Of a stretch of 62,920 nucleotides of DNA, positions 62,904 through 62,920 are shown piece after piece; positions within the stretch are counted from its first letter, which is position 1, and each line of letters begins with the position of its first letter. The DNA is taken from the NCBI RefSeq assembly GCF_001426225.1, contig NZ_LMRT01000001.1, positions 1,091,385-1,154,304 on the forward strand. Direction: 5' to 3'. Source of the stretch: Allobosea sp. Leaf344. Lineage in GTDB: Bacteria > Pseudomonadota > Alphaproteobacteria > Rhizobiales > Beijerinckiaceae. The notes beneath the pieces are model-generated. The model did no database searches, was not told the origin of the DNA, and worked only from the letters and a program-made list of their open reading frames with translations. The translations under genes and the position numbers were made by a program.

Positions 62904-62920
62904 CCCGTCATTGCGAGCGT
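62904..62920. repeat. Truncated REP-like element at the window edge
   Basis: CCCGTCATTGCGAGCGT, directly after hslO, matches the opening of a widespread intergenic palindrome type (CGTCATTGCGAGCG followed by AGCGAAGCAATCC). Only the left arm is inside the window. Confidence 0.5.

Overview
The window is about 63 kb of GC-rich (roughly two-thirds G+C), densely packed chromosomal DNA from an alphaproteobacterium. Gene content and order point to the Rhizobiales/Hyphomicrobiales: the runs dnaX-ybaB-recR and rpmH-rnpA-yidC-engB-argB, a GcrA cell-cycle regulator, an Rrf2 regulator beside cysK, and a purple-bacterial photosynthesis gene cluster with the O2-dependent cyclase AcsF. A Bosea-, Salinarimonas- or Methylobacterium-like aerobic anoxygenic phototroph would fit, but the genus is inference. 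No tRNA, rRNA, IS element, prophage or CRISPR array is visible.

Left third (1-27728): housekeeping genes. These are enoyl-CoA hydratase, a GFA-family protein, mutM diverging from ubiE-ubiB, amn, a translationally coupled coaBC-dut-rrf2 run followed by cysK, ddl, a VOC protein, an FAD oxidoreductase, a YihY membrane protein and an outer-membrane barrel. Then come recR/ybaB/dnaX on the minus strand with the SRP RNA gene just upstream. The rpmH-rnpA-yidC-engB-argB core follows, interrupted by an acetyltransferase next to a heptanucleotide repeat hairpin, a secreted alpha/beta hydrolase and two small genes. A HAD pyrimidine nucleotidase and metZ close the block.

Middle (27775-50130): a photosynthesis gene cluster made of two divergent arms. 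The minus arm reads bchF-bchN-bchB-bchH-bchL-bchM-lhaA-puhA-puhB-puhC-orf106-acsF-puhE-hemA, mostly with 1-4 nt overlaps. The plus arm reads aerR-ppsR-bchG-(PucC-like)-bchP-orf88. Together they supply ALA synthesis, Mg insertion, methylation, aerobic ring closure, dark protochlorophyllide reduction, C3-vinyl hydration, tail attachment and reduction, and the reaction-centre H subunit with its assembly factors. The reaction-centre core (pufLM), antenna, bchCXYZ, bchID and carotenoid genes are absent, so the cluster is split and the rest must lie elsewhere. Four TGT-N12-ACA-type PpsR/CrtJ sites sit in two pairs, one in the bchF/aerR divergent promoter and one before bchG. The repressor (PpsR) and its B12-binding antirepressor (AerR) are encoded between them.

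Right part (50118-62920): OmpW-type porin, an SDR-M20 hydrolase pair, a polyisoprenyl-phosphate sugar transferase, an AbrB-family membrane protein, an EamA transporter, GMP reductase, gcrA with a cluster of GANTC sites in its upstream DNA, then argD, argF and hslO. The window ends inside what looks like a REP-type intergenic repeat.

I saw no clearly undescribed system. The best leads are two small unknown genes in the photosynthesis cluster, the PpsR/AerR regulatory hub with a possibly leaderless bchG, the heptad hairpin, and a promoter/terminator-bearing 535-bp gap between gcrA and argD.
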